NCBI GenBank assembly: GCA_944325025.1
Contig: CALUYN010000007.1
Span: forward strand, 1-64,000
Source: Candidatus Gastranaerophilales bacterium
Lineage (GTDB): Bacteria > Cyanobacteriota > Vampirovibrionia > Gastranaerophilales > Gastranaerophilaceae
Direction: 5' to 3'
Length of the DNA stretch: 64,000 nucleotides
In this document: positions 52,854-62,560 of the stretch, piece by piece
How positions within the stretch are numbered: position 1 is the stretch's first letter
Layout: the number at the start of each line of letters is the position of its first letter
Notes under the pieces: generated by a model
Databases searched by the model: none
Seen by the model: only the letters and a program-made list of their open reading frames with translations
Told to the model about the DNA's origin: nothing
Position numbers and translations under genes: made by a program

Positions 52854-53895
52854 CATTTACAGATAAACACTCTTTTTCATAACGCAAATGTTCGGTAAAG
52901 TTGTTTATTCTGCCCATAACCTCTTTAAACATCGGGATAGGCAGACTCTGTTTGCCATCAGACAAAGCATTTTCAGGGTCATGGTGAACTTCTATCATTA
53001 TACCGTCTGCTCCAACCACAAGCCCTGCTTTGGCCATAGGTTCAATCAAATATCTCTGTCCTGTGCCGTGGCTCGGATCAACAATTATAGGAAGGTGAGA
53101 ATATTTTTTAATAACAGGGATCGAAGCTATATCCATCACATTACGTGTAAAAGCACTGTCAAAACTTCTTATCCCGCGCTCACACAAAATTACGTTAGGA
53201 TTGCCGTTATACATAATATGCTCTGCTGCAAGCAAAAATTCTCTAATCGTACTTGCAAGCCCGCGTTTTAAAATTACAGGTTTTCTGCATCTGCCGACTG
53301 CATGGAGAAGTTTAAAATTCTGTACATTTCTTGCACCAATCTGCAGTACATCAACGTAATCGCACATCATACTTAAATCAGAAGCATCCATTACTTCTGA
53401 AACAGTTAACAGGCCGGTTTCTTCACTCGCTCTTTTTAAATATTTTAAAGCTTTTTCGCCGTATCCTTGAAAATCGTAAGGAGATGTTCTTGGTTTAAAC
53501 GCTCCGCCGCGTAAAAATTCGCAGCCCATTTCTTTCCCTGCCAGTGCAACTTTTAAAAGTCCTTCGTAATCTTCTTCAACAGAACACGGCCCTATCATTG
53601 CAACAGGTTTGTTGCCCCCGCCGATTTTTACGCCGTTGGCAAATTCTATAACTGTATCATCCGGTTTCCTGTCACGGGAAGCCAACCTGAACGGTTCTCT
53701 TATAATTTTGACTTCTTTTACACCGTCAAATGCTGCAACTCTGCCGGGAGTTACTGTTGTCTTATCGCCGATAGCATCAATTACAGCATGAACCTGTCCC
53801 TGATTAAATCTTATATCAAATCCGTTATCTCTCAAAAAATCAATAACACGCTGAATTTGAACTTTTGTAGCATTGCGCTCCATTATTATAATCAT
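52846..53895 (-). CDS. aroF: 3-deoxy-7-phosphoheptulonate synthase (DAHP synthase)
   Basis: This enzyme condenses PEP and erythrose 4-phosphate, the first step to chorismate. Residues 1-80 form a ferredoxin-like regulatory domain ([20 protein letters not shown]), the Thermotoga-type arrangement that responds to Tyr/Phe. The barrel has [43 protein letters not shown] and [11 protein letters not shown]. 349 residues. AGGAG suits the ATG at 53895; a second ATG four codons on is possible. Confidence 0.95.
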   Translation of the reverse strand: MIIIMERNATKVQIQRVIDFLRDNGFDIRFNQGQVHAVIDAIGDKTTVTPGRVAAFDGVKEVKIIREPFRLASRDRKPDDTVIEFANGVKIGGGNKPVAMIGPCSVEEDYEGLLKVALAGKEMGCEFLRGGAFKPRTSPYDFQGYGEKALKYLKRASEETGLLTVSEVMDASDLSMMCDYVDVLQIGARNVQNFKLLHAVGRCRKPVILKRGLASTIREFLLAAEHIMYNGNPNVILCERGIRSFDSAFTRNVMDIASIPVIKKYSHLPIIVDPSHGTGQRYLIEPMAKAGLVVGADGIMIEVHHDPENALSDGKQSLPIPMFKEVMGRINNFTEHLRYEKECLSVNVE

Positions 53896-53962
53896 AGTTA
53901 TTATCTCCTATATCAAGTCTTTAGCAAGAATAAGTGTATCATGAACAATTATACACTGCAAA

Positions 53963-54565
53963 CTATTTGGTTATTTCCTTAATCTTTTTTAGTATACTGA
54001 CTGCAGGGAAATAATCCGGCAATATATGCAGGCAGTCATTGGCTGCTTTTTCTGCACGTTCGTAGGCTTTGCCGGTATAATAAATATACGCAAGCAGATA
54101 GTGCAGTTCCGGATCATGATAAAAATAATTTTTAGCTCTGTCTAAAAAAAACATTCCCTGCTCATAATATCCGTTATTAAAGAGTACTCTTCCTATAAAT
54201 TTATGCACCTCAGGATTTATAGTAAACATAAAATCAGCGTATCTTATTATTTTTTCAATATAATTACCTTTGTAATATGTAAGTAATATATTCAAGTCAA
54301 TCTCAAGAAAATTTCTCAGCTCAAAATACGAAGGATATTCTTTTACATTTTCCTCTATCAGTGAAATCATAAAAGAAGCCCAATGCGCGCGGATGTTGTT
54401 ATCTTTTATTGCATTGAAAAGATTTTTTGCCTTTTCAAGATTGTCAGACAACAGTTCATAATACCCATTTTCTAAAATATAACCATTTTTTACGAAAAAT
54501 TGTTGACAACTCTCATCCATATTTGTCAACAATTTTTCTTTTGCTAATTCATAATCTAAAACCAT
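53963..54565 (-). CDS. TPR-like protein, 200 residues
   Basis: Helical throughout, with two or three TPR-like units in the C-terminal half (NPEVHKFIGRVLFNNGYYEQ, DPELHYLLAYIYYTGKAYER). No signal peptide. It begins 5 bases after the exported TPR gene upstream, so the two form an operon and may act together. I do not recognise a specific function. Confidence 0.75.
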   Translation of the reverse strand: MVLDYELAKEKLLTNMDESCQQFFVKNGYILENGYYELLSDNLEKAKNLFNAIKDNNIRAHWASFMISLIEENVKEYPSYFELRNFLEIDLNILLTYYKGNYIEKIIRYADFMFTINPEVHKFIGRVLFNNGYYEQGMFFLDRAKNYFYHDPELHYLLAYIYYTGKAYERAEKAANDCLHILPDYFPAVSILKKIKEITK

Positions 54566-54570
54566 ATAAT

Positions 54571-55587
54571 TTAATTATTATCATTATTGTTTGCGTAACT
54601 GAAATCAGACATCATAGAGTTCATCATAACAGCCTGCATTAACCTCGGGTCAATATTTTCACCCTTTTGAGCCTGGCTCATAAGCATCGGAAGCATATTC
54701 ATCATATTATTTCCGTTATTATTATTGTTTCCGCCAAGGAGCATACTCATTTCAGCCATTTGAGGATTTTGATACTGAGTCATGCCTGCATAAGGATTTT
54801 CCTGCTGAACCGTAACATTCAATCCTGCATCTTTTAGAGTCTGCACAGCTTTCAAGACTTCTTCATCACTCACCTGCGCAATTTTTACAGGCTCATCAGA
54901 CAAAGATTCATACTTATCATCAAATTTTTTAATTTTGTCAATATCTTTCTCTTCCATCTGCTCTTTTTTGTTGATGGTTTCTTTAATATTTGTCAATTCT
55001 TTCTGCTTAACTTCCTCATTAAGCTCTGGCGACAAACCGTTTCCGTACGGAGCCTGTATAAATTTGTCAAGGTCTGACAATTCTTCTTGTACTTCCTCTT
55101 CCTGACATGCCGGCCCGCCTGTTAAACAATCTCTTCCTTTCAGGGCGTATTCAGCTAGAAATTCATTTGGATTAAGCGACAGTACTTTTTCATAAGCTTC
55201 TATAGCATCAGCTTCTCTGTCAATATGAGTATAAGCCATTGCCATATAATAATATGCCATTGCATTTGACGGTTCTTTCTGGGTTAAAGAAAACAATTCC
55301 TGCAAACAGCCGGTGTAATTTCCTGCCTTATATTTGGCCATAGCACTTTTGAGATTAGCATTCGGATAATATACAGTTTCTTTATCAAGTTCTATTTGAA
55401 CCTTGGGCTCTTCGCGGGCTTCTCGTCTTCTTCTTGAGAGTTCTTCATAACGGGAAGTTCTTGAAATATTTGAAGATGACGACCTATTTCTCCCGATAGG
55501 CTCAAGTTTGTCCACACTTGCAGCCAGAACCTGTACAGTATTCAATACCAAAAAAGCTGTTAATATTAAAGCAATCTTCTTATTCAT
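54571..55587 (-). CDS. Exported TPR protein
   Basis: A signal peptide (MNKKIALILTAFLVLNTVQV, cleavage near LAA at 22-24) precedes a basic/Ser-rich stretch, two TPR units (about 80-160: NYTGCLQELFSLTQKEPSNA, MAYTHIDREADAIEAYEKVL) and a long Glu/Lys linker ending in an Asn/Met-rich tail. I chose the ATG at 55587, with AAAGGA upstream. Probably periplasmic or envelope-associated. Operon with the following TPR-like gene. Confidence 0.82.
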   Translation of the reverse strand: MNKKIALILTAFLVLNTVQVLAASVDKLEPIGRNRSSSSNISRTSRYEELSRRRREAREEPKVQIELDKETVYYPNANLKSAMAKYKAGNYTGCLQELFSLTQKEPSNAMAYYYMAMAYTHIDREADAIEAYEKVLSLNPNEFLAEYALKGRDCLTGGPACQEEEVQEELSDLDKFIQAPYGNGLSPELNEEVKQKELTNIKETINKKEQMEEKDIDKIKKFDDKYESLSDEPVKIAQVSDEEVLKAVQTLKDAGLNVTVQQENPYAGMTQYQNPQMAEMSMLLGGNNNNNGNNMMNMLPMLMSQAQKGENIDPRLMQAVMMNSMMSDFSYANNNDNN

Positions 55588-55692
55588 AAAATAGTATTCC
55601 TTTTGTATTGTTTTTAATAAAAATTTTTTATAAATCAAGTTTTATTTTATTATATAACATTTTTCAGAATAATCATAGTGTAAATATATGAT

Positions 55693-56238
55693 TTATCTCA
55701 AACTAAATTTGCAGCCGCAATAATTCTGCCTGTATAGCTTAAGTTCTTTTGATATTTTATTAGTTTTTAAAAATCCATCTTTCTTTTTAAAGTCGATTGC
55801 CACATATTCAATTCCGTATTCTTTTGCAATATTTTCGCCAATTTCTGAAAGTTTTTGAAAACTTTTATGCGGACTTATGACAATTGATGTTGTAAATTTA
55901 TTAATCCCAGTTTTTCTGGCAAACTCTGCGGTTTTTCTTAAACGAAGTTCAAAACATTTATCACAGCGTTTTCCTTTTTCAGGTTCCATCTCAAGCCCTT
56001 TTGCCGCTGTGTAAAACTCATCAGGGTTATAAACTTCTTCAAAAAGTTCACAACCTAAATTAAGGCATAATGTTTTTTCTGCCTCAAGCCGCCTTTGATA
56101 TTCCTCATCAGGAAATATATTAGGATTATAAAAATATGCGATAACCTGATATCCCATATCCTTTAAATAAGATATGGGATATCCAGAACATATCGCACAG
56201 CATGTATGAATTATAATTTTATCTTTCTTCTGCTCCAA
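55693..56238 (-). CDS. queH: Epoxyqueuosine reductase QueH
   Basis: QueH performs the last step of tRNA queuosine synthesis and replaces QueG in many anaerobes. The cysteine motifs HTCCAICSG (start), RCDKCFELRL and NYCGCKF (end) match the metal/cluster-binding set, and FTTSIVISPHKS is a family motif. 181 residues. Its start overlaps the end of the VKOR-DsbA gene by 20 bases, so translation is coupled. The pairing may be fortuitous. Confidence 0.93.
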   Translation of the reverse strand: MEQKKDKIIIHTCCAICSGYPISYLKDMGYQVIAYFYNPNIFPDEEYQRRLEAEKTLCLNLGCELFEEVYNPDEFYTAAKGLEMEPEKGKRCDKCFELRLRKTAEFARKTGINKFTTSIVISPHKSFQKLSEIGENIAKEYGIEYVAIDFKKKDGFLKTNKISKELKLYRQNYCGCKFSLR

Positions 56239-57418
56239 GCTTTTTCACCATTTCTTTATATTCATTGTATTGCAGCATTCCAATATCAATTTTTCCGTTG
56301 ATTACTGTAGTCGGAGTTCCATTGATACCTTTAGAATGAGCAGTATTTATTTCTTCTTTCAGCTGCTTTGCTGTTTCAGGGCTGTTTGCATCTTCTTGAA
56401 GTTTATCCAAATCAAATCCTTTGTCTTTTACAAGCTCTAAAACAGCTTCTTCGGTCTGCGGTTTTTTCTCAAACAGTATGCTGTTCATTTCCCAGAATTT
56501 ACCCTGTTTTTTAGCGGCTATTGCGTATCTTGCATCAATACATGAACCTTTATGGAACGGAGCCTGTAAATAAGGATTGCATTCAGTATCAAGAGGAAGA
56601 TTTTTATGAATAATCTGGATACCTTTCATCTCTTTTGCAAGTTTATACATCATAATATTTTGCGCAGGGCATATCGGGCACTGGTAATCAGAATAAACAT
56701 ATATAACAATCTTTGCATTTTCGTCACCTAGAATATTGCCTTTAGCATTTTTATATTTTTTATAATTTGGATGAATGAATTCTTTAATTTCAAGCTGACG
56801 TTTTACCTGAGGTGCAAAAACAAAAGTTGTACCTGCATAAGTTAAAAAACCTGCAGCTACAACCATTACAGCAATAAATGCAATCAAATATTTCTTTATT
56901 TTAATCGCATCTATAAAATCAATAAAACTCTGTTTTATTGAATGTACAAAGCCGCCGTTTTTGAAATCTGTTGCAATGCAGCCTATTAAAAGATTTAAAA
57001 TATATGTAAACGCACAAAGTACACATAATTTATTTATTTCAAATAAACTTAAACAAAGCAATACCATTGATATCAAAAATGCCAAAAGTCCTAATGAAGC
57101 CAGATAGTCCAGTGGATTTTTAAACACTTCCATAAATTTAAAAAGTTTATAATTTTTTAATTTTGGAGCAAAAAGCATCAAAAATACAAACCCGTAGAAA
57201 AATAATCCCCAGTAAGCAAGCGGAATACCAAAAAATTGCGCTTCCGTAGTTTTTGCAATACCATCGCAATCTATAAAATCATTAACAGAACAAAAACTCG
57301 ACAGTGCGTAAGGGTTAAAATTTGCGTTGTAGTAAATTATTGCAAGCTTAATTGTTGTAATAATACCTATAATTGCAATTACAGCAATAGAAATCTTTTT
57401 CTTCATCTCTTTTTCCAT
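56219..57418 (-). CDS. VKOR-DsbA fusion (disulfide-forming membrane protein)
   Basis: The N-terminal half is a VKOR quinone reductase: four to five membrane helices, the loop cysteines in SFCSVNDFIDCDG and the active CVLC near residue 131. The C-terminal half (from about 225) is a DsbA/DsbG-like thioredoxin domain with YSDYQCPICPAQ and cis-Pro in GINGTPTTVING. VKOR-thioredoxin fusions are known in cyanobacteria and other phyla and introduce disulfides into exported proteins, reoxidised by quinone. Cys-rich pilins in this window are plausible substrates. 399 residues. Confidence 0.93.
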   Translation of the reverse strand: MEKEMKKKISIAVIAIIGIITTIKLAIIYYNANFNPYALSSFCSVNDFIDCDGIAKTTEAQFFGIPLAYWGLFFYGFVFLMLFAPKLKNYKLFKFMEVFKNPLDYLASLGLLAFLISMVLLCLSLFEINKLCVLCAFTYILNLLIGCIATDFKNGGFVHSIKQSFIDFIDAIKIKKYLIAFIAVMVVAAGFLTYAGTTFVFAPQVKRQLEIKEFIHPNYKKYKNAKGNILGDENAKIVIYVYSDYQCPICPAQNIMMYKLAKEMKGIQIIHKNLPLDTECNPYLQAPFHKGSCIDARYAIAAKKQGKFWEMNSILFEKKPQTEEAVLELVKDKGFDLDKLQEDANSPETAKQLKEEINTAHSKGINGTPTTVINGKIDIGMLQYNEYKEMVKKLGAEER

Positions 57419-57580
57419 ACTAAATCTCCTGTTATAAACCTATAATACAATTTTTATTTCCAGAAATCAATAGCATAAAGCAGAATGAATAAATCACCCG
57501 TTCGGACAAGACATCTTGATATTATTTATAAGGTATGTTATAATAAATAAATATAGAATATGTTTTGATGAGAGGTTGAT

Positions 57581-58336
57581 TTGAAAAAGAATATTTTCGA
57601 ATTATTTTTGGACAAAGTTTTCAATGTTCCTTTTTGGGTCAAGCAGGTTATGTATTTAAAACTTGCAGATGAAATGAAAGACAAAGCCTGTGAAGAATTT
57701 CTTCGCAACAATAAAGATGACATTTTTGCAACATTTGTTCCTACAATTACTTTTAAAGGAAAAACAGAATTAACAGAAAGAAAATACGGGCTAGATAACA
57801 ATATTTACAACTTTCTTCAGTGCTGCCTGAACGAATACAGCATGCTTGAAATTTCTGTTAATACATTCCTTTCAATGGAAGAAATCGCAAAATATTATGA
57901 ATTATGCCTTGAACAGAACTTTATAAAAAAACCTGACTCTCTAGAAATTCACGCGATGGCAGGATATATTGCAGGGAAATTCAGGACTGGAGAATACTTT
58001 AAACAAAAAGGAATAATCACAGTAGACCAACTGCAGCAGGCAATTCTTGCTCATAGAGAAGCTCAAGAAAGCGGAAATCCAAAAAGATTTGGAGAAGTTA
58101 TGGTTGCTCTCGGGTTTGTGACAGAAGATGATCTTAAAGCAATTCTTATATTAAAAGAAGAATCAAAAAAGAGATTTATACTTGATTATAATACCGTTCC
58201 GCAGACAGATACAACATTCACAAATGACAGCCAAAAATATGAAGAAGAAATTGCAGCATTAAAAGATGAAAATATAAAATTAAAACGAAAAATGCTGCAG
58301 CTTTTGGAGCTTGTAAAAAGAAATGGTCAACAATAA
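57581..58336 (+). CDS. MshEN/GspE-N-like domain protein, 251 residues
   Basis: Start is TTG with GAGAGG upstream. Residues about 135-190 (GEYFKQKGIITVDQLQQAIL, RFGEVMVALGFVTEDDLKAI) match the paired helix pattern of the GspE/MshE N-terminal domain, which in pilus and secretion ATPases binds partners or cyclic di-GMP. No ATPase follows. The N-terminal part is unknown and the C-terminus is a coiled coil (YEEEIAALKDENIKLKRKML). It may be a regulator for the pilus system, which is inference. It overlaps the asparaginase gene by 14 bases. Confidence 0.75.
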   Translation: MKKNIFELFLDKVFNVPFWVKQVMYLKLADEMKDKACEEFLRNNKDDIFATFVPTITFKGKTELTERKYGLDNNIYNFLQCCLNEYSMLEISVNTFLSMEEIAKYYELCLEQNFIKKPDSLEIHAMAGYIAGKFRTGEYFKQKGIITVDQLQQAILAHREAQESGNPKRFGEVMVALGFVTEDDLKAILILKEESKKRFILDYNTVPQTDTTFTNDSQKYEEEIAALKDENIKLKRKMLQLLELVKRNGQQ

Positions 58337-59279
58337 TACAGAACCTGAACTTTTAGTTGAATATGTACGTGATGGACTCGTTGAACAGGAACATTACGGG
58401 TTTATTGTTTTGTCAGATAAAAATCGCGCATTTGATTTTACCGGTGATGCTAAAAACTATCCGTTTTACTTGAGGTCATGTGCAAAACCATTGCAGGCAA
58501 GCCTGATAATAGATTACGGAATGGATAACTTTTATGATATGACAGAAGATGAAATTGCCCTTTGCTGCGCTTCTCATGCCGGTGAGGAAATTCACGTAAA
58601 CACAGCAATGCGCCTCTTAAAAAAAATAGACCTCGATGAAAGCTATTTAAAATGCGGTCTGCATAAGCCTTTATCAAAAACAGAACAGGCGAAAATGCTT
58701 CAATCAGGCGCAAGTGTAAATATTTTGCAAAACAACTGTTCCGGCAAACACATTATGATGCTAGGGCTTTGCAAGATGAAAAACTGGGATTTAAAAACTT
58801 ATGACAGTCCTGAGCACCCGCTCCAAAAAGCAATAAAAGAAAAAATTACAAAACTCTGTCATCTTACAAAAGAATATCCGCTAACAACAGACGGGTGCGG
58901 GGTTCCGATAATGTCTATGCCGCTGACTAATATGCTCCACGGATATTTGAATGTATTTTGTAATCCCGAGTATGAAAAAATTAAAAATGCTTTTCTAAAT
59001 CATCCTTATATAATCGGGGGAGAAGACAGAACTGATACAAAAATTATTGAAAATTCTAAAGGAATTATTGCAAAAGTCGGGGCGGGCGGACTTTGTATAG
59101 TTGTTAATACAGAAAGCGAAGAAGCTTTTGTTGTAAAAATCGCAGACTGTGATATGAAAGCACGAGAAATGGTTGTTTTACAGATTTTGAAAAATCTTCA
59201 CTGGGCTGATATTGAATTTGATAACGAAATAAAAACTATTAACGGGAAAATTGTCGGAGAAATAAAGGTTACAGTGTAA
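58323..59279 (+). CDS. L-asparaginase II family protein
   Basis: The family (distinct from the EcA-type asparaginases) has the segments ELLVEYVRDGLVEQEHYGF, YLRSCAKPLQASLIID, CCASHAGEEIHV, NNCSGKHIMML and TDGCGVPIMSMPL, all seen here. It hydrolyses asparagine to aspartate and ammonia. 318 residues. The start overlaps the preceding gene by 14 bases. An alternate function within the family cannot be excluded. Confidence 0.9.
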   Translation: MVNNNTEPELLVEYVRDGLVEQEHYGFIVLSDKNRAFDFTGDAKNYPFYLRSCAKPLQASLIIDYGMDNFYDMTEDEIALCCASHAGEEIHVNTAMRLLKKIDLDESYLKCGLHKPLSKTEQAKMLQSGASVNILQNNCSGKHIMMLGLCKMKNWDLKTYDSPEHPLQKAIKEKITKLCHLTKEYPLTTDGCGVPIMSMPLTNMLHGYLNVFCNPEYEKIKNAFLNHPYIIGGEDRTDTKIIENSKGIIAKVGAGGLCIVVNTESEEAFVVKIADCDMKAREMVVLQILKNLHWADIEFDNEIKTINGKIVGEIKVTV

Positions 59280-59286
59280 GTTTTAA

Positions 59287-59937
59287 CTAAGTATTAAAAA
59301 TCCTGTCTCCTGCATCACCCATGCCCGGAACTATATAACCCTTTTCGTTTAAATGGTCATCCACTGCAGCGGTTATAATTTCTATATCAGGATAGTGTTT
59401 CTGGATATTTTCAATTCCCTGAGGTGCGGCAATTATGCAAATTACTTTTATATTTTCAATAGGAATTCCTTTATCTGCATAAAGTTTTATTGCTTCTATC
59501 AACGAATTACCTGTTGCAAGCATAGGGTCAGTTATATAAATATAAAATTTTTCAGGATTAGGTGCTTCCATAGGAACTTTGTTATAGTACCATACGGGTT
59601 TCAAAGTTTTTTCATCCCTGTACATCCCAATATGTCTTATGCAGGCCTGAGGCAAAATATCAATAGCCTCATCAGTAAAAATCAAACCGGCACGCAAAAT
59701 CGGAGATATTATAAGGTTTATATTCGGGTCAACCGTTTTTGCGGTAAACGTTGTTAAAGGAGTTGTTATTTCTTTATCAACAAGCGGAAGATTTTTTGCA
59801 GCTTCATACAAAAGGCATCTTGTTATTTTTCTTGTGGCAATTCTGACTCCCTGACTGTCAGTATTTTTGTCACGCATTGTGCATAAATTCAATAAAACCA
59901 CAGGATTATTTATTACTCTGACTTTTTCTTTGTTCAT
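59287..59937 (-). CDS. upp: Uracil phosphoribosyltransferase
   Basis: Upp salvages uracil to UMP with PRPP. The PRPP-binding motif is ITDPMLATGNSLIEAI near residue 131, and the uracil-binding C-terminus is YIVPGMGDAGDRIFNT. PILRAGLIF near 80 is also conserved. 216 residues. It overlaps the upstream MCE gene by 32 bases. punA nearby suggests a salvage neighbourhood. Confidence 0.96.
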   Translation of the reverse strand: MNKEKVRVINNPVVLLNLCTMRDKNTDSQGVRIATRKITRCLLYEAAKNLPLVDKEITTPLTTFTAKTVDPNINLIISPILRAGLIFTDEAIDILPQACIRHIGMYRDEKTLKPVWYYNKVPMEAPNPEKFYIYITDPMLATGNSLIEAIKLYADKGIPIENIKVICIIAAPQGIENIQKHYPDIEIITAAVDDHLNEKGYIVPGMGDAGDRIFNT

Positions 59938-60544
59938 AGTTCCCCGCTCCTTTGTGTTCTTTTTTTATTTTAAATTCTTCAATCCATTTGTTTAAAACAT
60001 TTAAATTATTTTCTATTCCGACAGTATGGATGCCGCTGCTCAAATCCGCACCGTTTGTTTCTCTTGCGAAAAATGATAGCCTGCTTGTAATAGAACCTAT
60101 CTTATCAAACATATCGTTTAACAATCCAAGAGAATCGTGAAGTCTTTTCGGACTTTGAACAACAATTAATTTATTCGTTGCCAGACTCCTTTGTGTCGGC
60201 GGATAAATTTCAAGAGATTTTGACCCTCCCATTCCGTTAAATTCAACTGTTGCAATTGAACCTTTAGGAAGCTCCACCCCTTCTTTTGTTATAACAAGTT
60301 TTAAATAAACATCATTCGCAACAATTTTTACCTTATCAATATAGCCAACCTGAACCCCCATAAATTTTACGGGCGAACCTACAATTAATCCGTCAACATC
60401 AGGCATAAATATTTGATAAGTAACAAGCTCTTTTTGCTTATGGTAATTATGAATTCTTATCCCCGCAACAGCAACACACAATATAAAAAACCAGATTACA
60501 AATTCTATTATGATATATTTGTGCATACCTTCGAAAATTTTCAT
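59906..60544 (-). CDS. MCE/MlaD-domain membrane protein
   Basis: A single N-terminal membrane helix (YIIIEFVIWFFILCVAVAGI) is followed by one MCE domain (about 36-110, with QIFMPDVDGLIVGSPVKFMG and VQVGYIDKVKI) and a helical tail. MCE proteins form rings that carry lipids between membranes. The permease and ATPase (mlaE, mlaF) are not adjacent. A TATAAT box ends 6 bases before the ATG with no ribosome binding site, suggesting a leaderless mRNA. 212 residues. Confidence 0.85.
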   Translation of the reverse strand: MKIFEGMHKYIIIEFVIWFFILCVAVAGIRIHNYHKQKELVTYQIFMPDVDGLIVGSPVKFMGVQVGYIDKVKIVANDVYLKLVITKEGVELPKGSIATVEFNGMGGSKSLEIYPPTQRSLATNKLIVVQSPKRLHDSLGLLNDMFDKIGSITSRLSFFARETNGADLSSGIHTVGIENNLNVLNKWIEEFKIKKEHKGAGNYEQRKSQSNK

Positions 60545-60550
60545 ACGCTG

Positions 60551-60556
60551 ATTATA
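60551..60556 (-). promoter_or_regulatory. -10 box of the MCE gene
   Basis: TATAAT on the minus strand, 6 bases before the ATG at 60544, preceded by TTGTTG text. A second example of a start codon at the predicted transcription start. Confidence 0.45.
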
Positions 60557-60643
60557 CAACAATACATGATTTTTTGCCACTTGCCAAAAAAGTTTTTGTA
60601 TTATACTATTAATTACGGAAACAAAAAGTGAGGTTGTTAATTT

Positions 60644-60886
60644 ATGATGGATCAAATAATAAGAGTCGCATGGGACTTAAATGAAAATACAGATAACAGA
60701 TACCAACTCGTTTACGAAATTGCAGAACTTGCAAAAAAACTCGTCGACGAAAATCAGGCTAAAAAAGCCCATGATGATTTTAATTTTGAAGAAAATTTTG
60801 ATACAACATACAAAAAAGAAAATCCTGTCGAACACGCTATTATGGTAAAAGCTGCAGAAGCAGATGACGACAGATTAGTAGGCTAA
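60644..60886 (+). CDS. rpoZ: Putative RNA polymerase omega subunit
   Basis: Omega (80-110 residues) helps assemble beta-prime. NRYQLVYEIAELAKKL and the later NPVEHAIMVKAAE fit the conserved SRYxLVxxxAKRARxL and NPVxxALxEIAxG segments. At 80 residues it is short but acceptable. The start is ATG at 60644 or 60647 with GAGG upstream. A terminator and punA follow. Similarity is modest, so the call is tentative. Confidence 0.7.
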   Translation: MMDQIIRVAWDLNENTDNRYQLVYEIAELAKKLVDENQAKKAHDDFNFEENFDTTYKKENPVEHAIMVKAAEADDDRLVG

Positions 60887-60917
60887 TGCTGCACACGCAG
60901 CCAAACAGGTTATGCAT

Positions 60918-60947
60918 AAAAAAGTTAGAGAAAACTCTAACTTTTTT
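60918..60947 (+). terminator. Terminator after the putative rpoZ
   Basis: AAAAAAGTTAGAG, AAAA loop, CTCTAACTTTTTT: a perfect stem with a T-run, just before punA. A diverged R2 copy (60887-60915) overlaps its 5' side. Confidence 0.85.
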
Positions 60948-60966
60948 AATTAGATGAGGGATTACA

Positions 60967-61767
60967 ATGCAAAACACAGTAAATTTTATAAAAGAAAAAA
61001 CAAACGATTTTCAGCCTGAAATCGGAATTATTTTAGGCTCAGGTCTTGGCGAACTCGCTGATGAATACTGTGATTATGCACTACCTTACACCCAAATTCC
61101 TAACTTTGTAAAATCAACAGTTCAAGGGCATAAAGGGAGATTAGTTTTTGCAGAGATTTCAGGCAGAAAAGTTGTCATGATGCAAGGGCGAAATCATTTT
61201 TACGAAGGGCATACAATGCAGGAAATTACTTATCCGGTAAAAGTAATGAAATCGCTCGGCATAAAAACTCTAATCCTTACAAATGCTGCAGGAGCTGTCA
61301 ATGAAAGTTTTAAACCCGCAGATTTAATGATTATAACCGATCATATAAATTTTACGGGTTCAAATCCTTTAATCGGGGAAAATGATGACACTATGGGTGA
61401 AAGATTTCCTGATATGTCAGAGGTTTACAAAAAAAATCTTGTCGATCACGCAAAAAAATGCGCCCGTGATTTAAATATAGACATAAAAGAAGGTGTTTAC
61501 TGGGCAAATTCAGGGCCGTCTTACGAAACTCCGGCAGAAATCAATATGATACGCAAACTGGGCGGTGATGCCGTCGGGATGTCAACCGTTCCCGAGGCAA
61601 TCGTTGCTAATTACTGCGGGCTGAACGTTCTTGGCATAAGCTGTATTACAAATGCCGCAAGCTCCTCTTCCGGAACAAAACTGTCGCATGAAGAAGTTAT
61701 AGATGCCGCTGCAAATGCTAAAACAAAATTTAAATCACTGATTTTGGAAATTGTAAAAAGCATATAA
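60967..61767 (+). CDS. punA: Purine nucleoside phosphorylase
   Basis: PNP cleaves inosine and guanosine with phosphate. Motifs are GIILGSGLGELAD near residue 20, GHKGRLVFAEI, MQGRNHFYEGH near 79, LTNAAGAVNESF near 114 and SGPSYETPAEI near 184. 266 residues is the trimeric class. The start is 7 bases after GATGAGGGAT. Salvage partner of upp. Confidence 0.96.
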   Translation: MQNTVNFIKEKTNDFQPEIGIILGSGLGELADEYCDYALPYTQIPNFVKSTVQGHKGRLVFAEISGRKVVMMQGRNHFYEGHTMQEITYPVKVMKSLGIKTLILTNAAGAVNESFKPADLMIITDHINFTGSNPLIGENDDTMGERFPDMSEVYKKNLVDHAKKCARDLNIDIKEGVYWANSGPSYETPAEINMIRKLGGDAVGMSTVPEAIVANYCGLNVLGISCITNAASSSSGTKLSHEEVIDAAANAKTKFKSLILEIVKSI

Positions 61768-62480
61768 AAATGCGGAGCATTTGACGTAGTAATCTCATTA
61801 ATATTGAAACTATCTTGCTATTGCGGATCAGCTGCGCTGTCCGCAATGACAGGATAGTGTAGAACTCTCACGATTACATGACAAATGCTCACATGAATTG
61901 TCTAACATGTCTACGTGCGTAGCACCCTCCCTGATTAGGGAGGGCAGGGGTGGGTAACAATTTTAATAAAATGAATGACCGATACCCATCCCAACCTTCC
62001 CTGAAAAGGGAAGGAGTTTATTTCTCTGTGCTATTTGCTCTTTGTAATTCAGATCCTGAAATAAATTCAGGATGACGAAAATAGCTTGACCTCCTGGCCT
62101 CCAACAAACCCCTCACCCAAATTTCTAAGTTCACATACGTTCGCTAAGAAATTTTGCCCTCTCCCCAATGGGGCGAAGGGTTTGTTGCATAAATAGCCTG
62201 ACCTCCTGATCTCTTGACATCCGTTAGCTGCAACAATTATGCGATTGCGACTCAGCTGCGCTGCCCGCAATAACGGGAAACAGGCTCTATGTCATTCTGA
62301 GCGAAGCAAAGAATCGCATTATCGCCACGATTATGCGATTGCGACGGTCGTTTCACTCCCTCGCAATGACATGATGTTCCCTCTCCTTGTTAAGGAGAGG
62401 GTTAGGGTGAGGTTTCTTTTTACCCTCTCCCTCAATCCCTCTCCCGAGAGAGGGAAAAAATTGTTTCCACTTTAATTATA
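61768..62480. repeat. Repeat-filled gap between punA and the last gene
   Basis: The gap contains five or more blocks: GCGATTGCGAC/GCTCGCAATGAC-type inverted text (R6, about 61811-61857, 62229-62270, 62325-62372), a GTGGGTAACAA stretch, an R1 copy (62051-62077), R5 text, R4-like hairpins (CCCTCCCTGATTAGGGAGGG at 61926-61945, and near 62145-62175) and an R4 copy (62421-62457). No gene. Confidence 0.65.
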
Positions 62481-62560
62481 AAAAATTGTAAATTTTGTAT
62501 ATACTCCCACTTGTCAAAATTTTCTTTTCACGTAAAAATACATGACGGGAAGGAAAAGAA

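Noticed and set aside
62067..62475. Two short frames in the punA-downstream gap
   Set aside because: Repeat text only; no start signals.
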